From Ardenticatenaceae bacterium (GTDB lineage: Bacteria; Chloroflexota; Anaerolineae; Promineifilales; Promineifilaceae), in assembly GCA_020634565.1 (NCBI GenBank), contig JACKBN010000001.1:682001-746000 (forward strand): DNA of 64,000 nt, written 5' to 3'. The notes beneath the pieces are model-generated. The model was not told where the DNA came from and ran no database searches. It worked only from the letters and a program-made list of their open reading frames with translations. This document shows positions 61,219-64,000 of the stretch, piece after piece; positions within the stretch are counted from its first letter, which is position 1; the number at the start of each line of letters is the position of its first letter. The position numbers and the translations under genes were made by a program.

Positions 61219-61518
61219 GGTAAACCCCCTGAGTCGCAGTAGTCGGTGTTCCGTAATCGGTAATCGGTTTTCGGTTGTTTACCGAGGATGGATTACCGTT
61301 ATTAGTAGGATACGCTTTTGGGGTGGGGGACTGCTGTACGGCGGGGCGTTGGTTGGTAGACGGGATGGCTACGAGAGGAGTAATGGTTTGGGTGGGGAAC
61401 GGCCGTCACCAACAAACGTATGCTAAAATTTGCGGGATTCGCGTTAACAAAGTACGCGGGACAGATTTCTTACCTCTCCAGGAAACACATAGCCTCATTA
61501 CATTGGGAAATGGCAAAC
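61219..61518. other. Intergenic region with GTAATCGG tract
   Basis: The first 80 bp hold a GTAATCGG repeat (61232-61300), then an ACGGCCGT at about 61399. A frame open from 61420 continues into the next gene but the part before 61519 has no coding character. Confidence 0.5.
61232..61300. repeat. GTAATCGG / CCGATTAC repeat tract upstream of the alpha-2-macroglobulin gene
   Basis: TTCCGTAATCGGTAATCGG followed by TTTACCGAGGATGGATTACCG. Same family as 724-821 and 50249-50308. It lies 15-80 nt upstream of the alpha-2-macroglobulin start codon. Confidence 0.6.
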
Positions 61519-62181
61519 ATGAACACAGAACAAAAATACATTGATTCGCATGATTTCTTCAAAAGAGAACCAGATTGGAGTTATGCTAGATTGATGGTAG
61601 CCTTGTGTCTCATCAAACTACAAAAATATGAGTCAGCAAAAAATAACTGCCTTGTCGCGTTAGAAAACTGCTCCTTTAGAGGTGGTCCAGGATATCAGAC
61701 ATTCATTTTCACAAGTCAGATCGAAAAGTTACCAGAGTTGTTTGTTTTTTCTGGTCAACCCGAATCGTTTCACAAGACTTTGATTACTGAATTAAATGAA
61801 TACAAAAAGGATGAGCGTGGCAAATCACTTATTGCCCATTATGCCTATGCCTTGCAAAATTTGTTGTATGGAGAGGATGTAGAAGCACTAACTCATTGTG
61901 AACCATTGGTAAAACGGCCAAAGATAAAAGATATGTTTGCCATTGGTGAAACAATACGAGCAATTGTTGAAAAAGATCAGCAGGCTTTTGACAAAGCTCT
62001 AGATCTTCTATTGCTAGCTCATCGAGGCATGGCAAAACAAGGAAGCCTGAGGGAATCACCAGAAGGGTTTCTTTCGATGCCTGGGATATCTTTATCCTAT
62101 ATTGCCTATAGCAGGGGTTTATCAATCAACACTGTTAATGAATATCTCCCAGTATCCTACTTGGATTTTTTGAATAAATGA
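61519..62181 (+). CDS. Possible immunity-like protein (Imm49-type)
   Basis: 220 residues from the ATG at 61519; the frame opens at 61420, but the first 33 residues do not look conserved. The C-terminal pattern, PEGFLSMPGISLSYIAYSRG followed by NEYLPVSYL, resembles the Imm49 group of polymorphic-toxin immunity proteins. Helical throughout and AT-rich, unlike its neighbours. No toxin gene is adjacent. The family call is weak. Confidence 0.55.
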   Translation: MNTEQKYIDSHDFFKREPDWSYARLMVALCLIKLQKYESAKNNCLVALENCSFRGGPGYQTFIFTSQIEKLPELFVFSGQPESFHKTLITELNEYKKDERGKSLIAHYAYALQNLLYGEDVEALTHCEPLVKRPKIKDMFAIGETIRAIVEKDQQAFDKALDLLLLAHRGMAKQGSLRESPEGFLSMPGISLSYIAYSRGLSINTVNEYLPVSYLDFLNK

Positions 62182-62411
62182 AAATCCACCCCGCTCCGGG
62201 AAGGTCTTCACAGTGGGTCGTGGACCGACGTTCTCGCCGCGCCACCTGCCTTGCCTGCTTGAAGGTGATGTAGCTTTCAGACTTTGCCTGGCGGCAAACG
62301 GCCGTATCCAATCACAAGTTGTAAAGTGAACATGATGGATGGGAACGGCCGTTTCCCATCCACCCTCATTTTCTCATTCCAAGTCATCAAGATAGTACAG
62401 CACGCAGGCGT
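62182..62411. other. Intergenic region with two ACGGCCGT copies
   Basis: Two ACGGCCGT copies (about 62299 and 62346), the second within a GGGAACGGCCGTTTCCC palindrome. No gene or terminator with a T-run is visible. Confidence 0.45.
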
Positions 62412-64000
62412 CTAATCTTCCGCATACATGGCGGCAATCTGTTCGGCATAATTCTTCATGATGACTCTGCGTTTCATTTTTTGGGAGGGAGTTATCTCGC
62501 CAGTTTCCTGCGTAAACGGTTTAGGCAGCAGCGTGAACACTTTGACTTGTTCGTAATTAGCCAGTTCCTCCGAACGGCTGGCCAGCCGCTCCTTGTAGAA
62601 CGCATAAATCTCATCTTTGGCCACCAGCTCCTCATAACTGCGGAAGGGGATTCCCTGTTCCCGGGCATACGCCTCCAGCACCGCAAAATTAGGCACCAGC
62701 AGCGCACTGATAAACTTAAAACGGTCGCCAATCACAATAAACTGCTCAATGAAATGGTCTTTGGCATACACAGTTTCAATCTTTTGCGGCGCAATATTTT
62801 TGCCGCCAGAGGTGATAATTAAATCCTTGAGACGATCCGTAATGACCAGGAACCCCTCTTCATCAAATTGGCCGACATCGCCCGTGTGGAACCACCCATC
62901 GCAAAAAGCATCGGCCGTTGCCTGTGGTTTGTTGTAGTACCCTTGCGTCACGCTAGGGCTTTTCACCAAAATCTCGCCATCCTCAGCAATTTTGACCTGG
63001 CAATCGATGATTGGCTTGCCCACTGTGCCAAATTTAAATGCTTTCGGCGTGTTAAACGTCACCATCGGCGACGTTTCCGTGAGGCCATACCCTTCACAAA
63101 CCAGCAACCCGACAGCAAAGAAAAACTCCTCAATGTCTTTAGACAGCGGCGCACCACCGGCCGAAAAGAAATTTTTGGGACCGCCAACGACATCACGCAC
63201 TTTGCTCAATACTAATTTATCGGCGAGTTTGTGTTGCAACGTGAGCAAGGCTCCCGCCGAACCAGCATCTTTTAGCTGATATTGGTAACGGCGGCCCACA
63301 TCAATAGCCCAGTTAAACAGCCGCTTGCGCAGCGCAGGCCCTTGCTCCAAGCCATGCAGGGCAGTGGCGTAAATCTTTTCGTAGAGGCGGGGCACGCTCA
63401 CCATCACCGTGGGCTTCACCGCCGACATGGCTTCTATGACCTCTTTTGGGTTGGCTAAATAATTGTTCTCGGCACCGCATTGAAACACATAAAACGACCA
63501 GGCCCGTTCGTAAACGTGGCTGAGCGGCAAAAAGCAAAGCGAGCGGTCGCCGGGGCCAACATGGAACTGCCCCTGCATTGCTTTGAACTGGTGAAAGAGG
63601 TTGTCGTGCGTCAGCATCACACCTTTTGGCTCACCAGTGGTGCCGGAGGTATAGATGATGGTAGCGAGTTCATCAGATCCGGCCTGGGCCAAACGAGCAT
63701 CAATCTCACCATCGAGGGTTTTGTCGGCACCAGAGGCCAGGAATTGGCTAAAGTGCTGGGCCATCTCCCCCTGGAGGGTAACTTTTTCATCGAAGGCAAT
63801 GATCTGCTTGAGGCTGGGTGAATCCTTCTGGATGGCGTGGATTTTGTCGAAGTTTTCCTGGTCGCCAGTGAAGATGACGCCCATTTGGGTTTCATCAATA
63901 ATGTAGGCGGCCTGGTGTTTTGTGTTGGTGGCGTAGATGGGCACAGAGATGGCGCGAATGCTAAAGATGGCCAGGTCGGCCATTGTCCATTCTGGCCTGT
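62412..64000 (-). CDS. Long-chain acyl-CoA synthetase (AMP-forming), 5' end beyond window
   Basis: Partial; 529 residues visible, and the frame is open at the right edge with RPEWTMADLAIF, so the start is outside the window (an internal Met at 63983 is not the start). The AMP-binding motif is IIYTSGTTGEPKGVMLTH. Other signatures are EGYGLTETSP, GWFHTGDVGQF, RLKDLIITSGGKNIAPQ. It activates fatty acids to acyl-CoA by way of acyl-AMP. The C-terminal lysine domain is included. Confidence 0.93.
   Translation of the reverse strand, partial: RPEWTMADLAIFSIRAISVPIYATNTKHQAAYIIDETQMGVIFTGDQENFDKIHAIQKDSPSLKQIIAFDEKVTLQGEMAQHFSQFLASGADKTLDGEIDARLAQAGSDELATIIYTSGTTGEPKGVMLTHDNLFHQFKAMQGQFHVGPGDRSLCFLPLSHVYERAWSFYVFQCGAENNYLANPKEVIEAMSAVKPTVMVSVPRLYEKIYATALHGLEQGPALRKRLFNWAIDVGRRYQYQLKDAGSAGALLTLQHKLADKLVLSKVRDVVGGPKNFFSAGGAPLSKDIEEFFFAVGLLVCEGYGLTETSPMVTFNTPKAFKFGTVGKPIIDCQVKIAEDGEILVKSPSVTQGYYNKPQATADAFCDGWFHTGDVGQFDEEGFLVITDRLKDLIITSGGKNIAPQKIETVYAKDHFIEQFIVIGDRFKFISALLVPNFAVLEAYAREQGIPFRSYEELVAKDEIYAFYKERLASRSEELANYEQVKVFTLLPKPFTQETGEITPSQKMKRRVIMKNYAEQIAAMYAED

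Noticed and set aside
1..64000. CRISPR array from the many ACGGCCGT copies
   Set aside because: Copies are irregularly spaced, only 8-16 bp long, and found within genes; no cas gene is present.
1..64000. tRNA or rRNA genes
   Set aside because: No acceptor-stem/T-loop pattern or rRNA-like sequence was noticed by eye; a covariance search would be needed to be sure.
1..64000. Cyanobacterial HIP1 (GCGATCGC)
   Set aside because: That octamer is not enriched here; the enriched palindrome is a different sequence.

Overview
The window reads as a chromosomal segment of a mid-GC, didermless-looking bacterium, most plausibly a Chloroflexota of the Anaerolineae/Ardenticatenia type. This is inference from gene content: LuxR-type LAL (MalT-like) regulators, lipoproteins and secreted proteins ending in a YLPLV-like tail, a bacterial alpha-2-macroglobulin, tandem 2-oxoacid:ferredoxin oxidoreductases, LiaI-like membrane proteins and DUF2804/Pr6Pr genes. 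No rRNA, tRNA, CRISPR array, phage or transposase gene was found.

Layout. 1-481: 5' part of an alpha-oxoamine synthase gene (minus). 825-5062: class A penicillin-binding protein, tyrosine phosphatase and a small protein, with a duplicated PBP 3' end. 5459-8198: ECF sigma factor, a zinc-finger anti-sigma protein carrying extracytoplasmic ankyrin repeats, and a small secreted protein. 8353-12250: acetyltransferase, DUF2804, Pr6Pr and other membrane proteins. 12447-16076: two tandem beta-lactamase-fold proteins, one lacking the catalytic residues, and a Nudix hydrolase. 16527-20570: PspC protein, two-component system, PAP2 phosphatase. 20576-25818: three secreted repeat proteins (FG-GAP propeller and two beta-helix proteins). 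26208-28161: a soluble PAS histidine kinase and two tandem STAS-like proteins. 28237-35375: the vitamin B6 genes pdxT, a GNAT gene and pdxS, split by a 4.7-kb AT-rich cassette (LAL regulator plus three small genes) that is bounded by partial direct repeats of the pdxS-GNAT junction. 35547-39523: GNAT, methyltransferase, uracil-DNA glycosylase, MOSC protein. 39568-43621: a Ser/Thr kinase cluster with an FHA-winged-helix protein. 43836-51534: a GntR regulator, a CBS protein and two consecutive KorA/KorB pairs, one KorB carrying fused CBS domains. 51745-55215: HAD hydrolase, TPR protein, membrane protein, propeller lipoprotein. 55447-61218: alpha-2-macroglobulin. 61519-62181: an immunity-like gene. 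62412-64000: acyl-CoA synthetase (partial).

The strongest unexplained signal is at the DNA level. The octamer palindrome ACGGCCGT, often inside GGAAACGGCCGTTTCC, occurs about 110 times by eye in 64 kb (about one expected by chance). It is spread through genes, where it writes TAV, NGR or RP, and through intergenic DNA. Pairs of it form several rho-independent terminators. It is almost absent from the 4.7-kb cassette that interrupts the pdx locus. It resembles the HIP1 palindrome of cyanobacteria in behaviour but not in sequence. Several other families of intergenic hairpins are also present.
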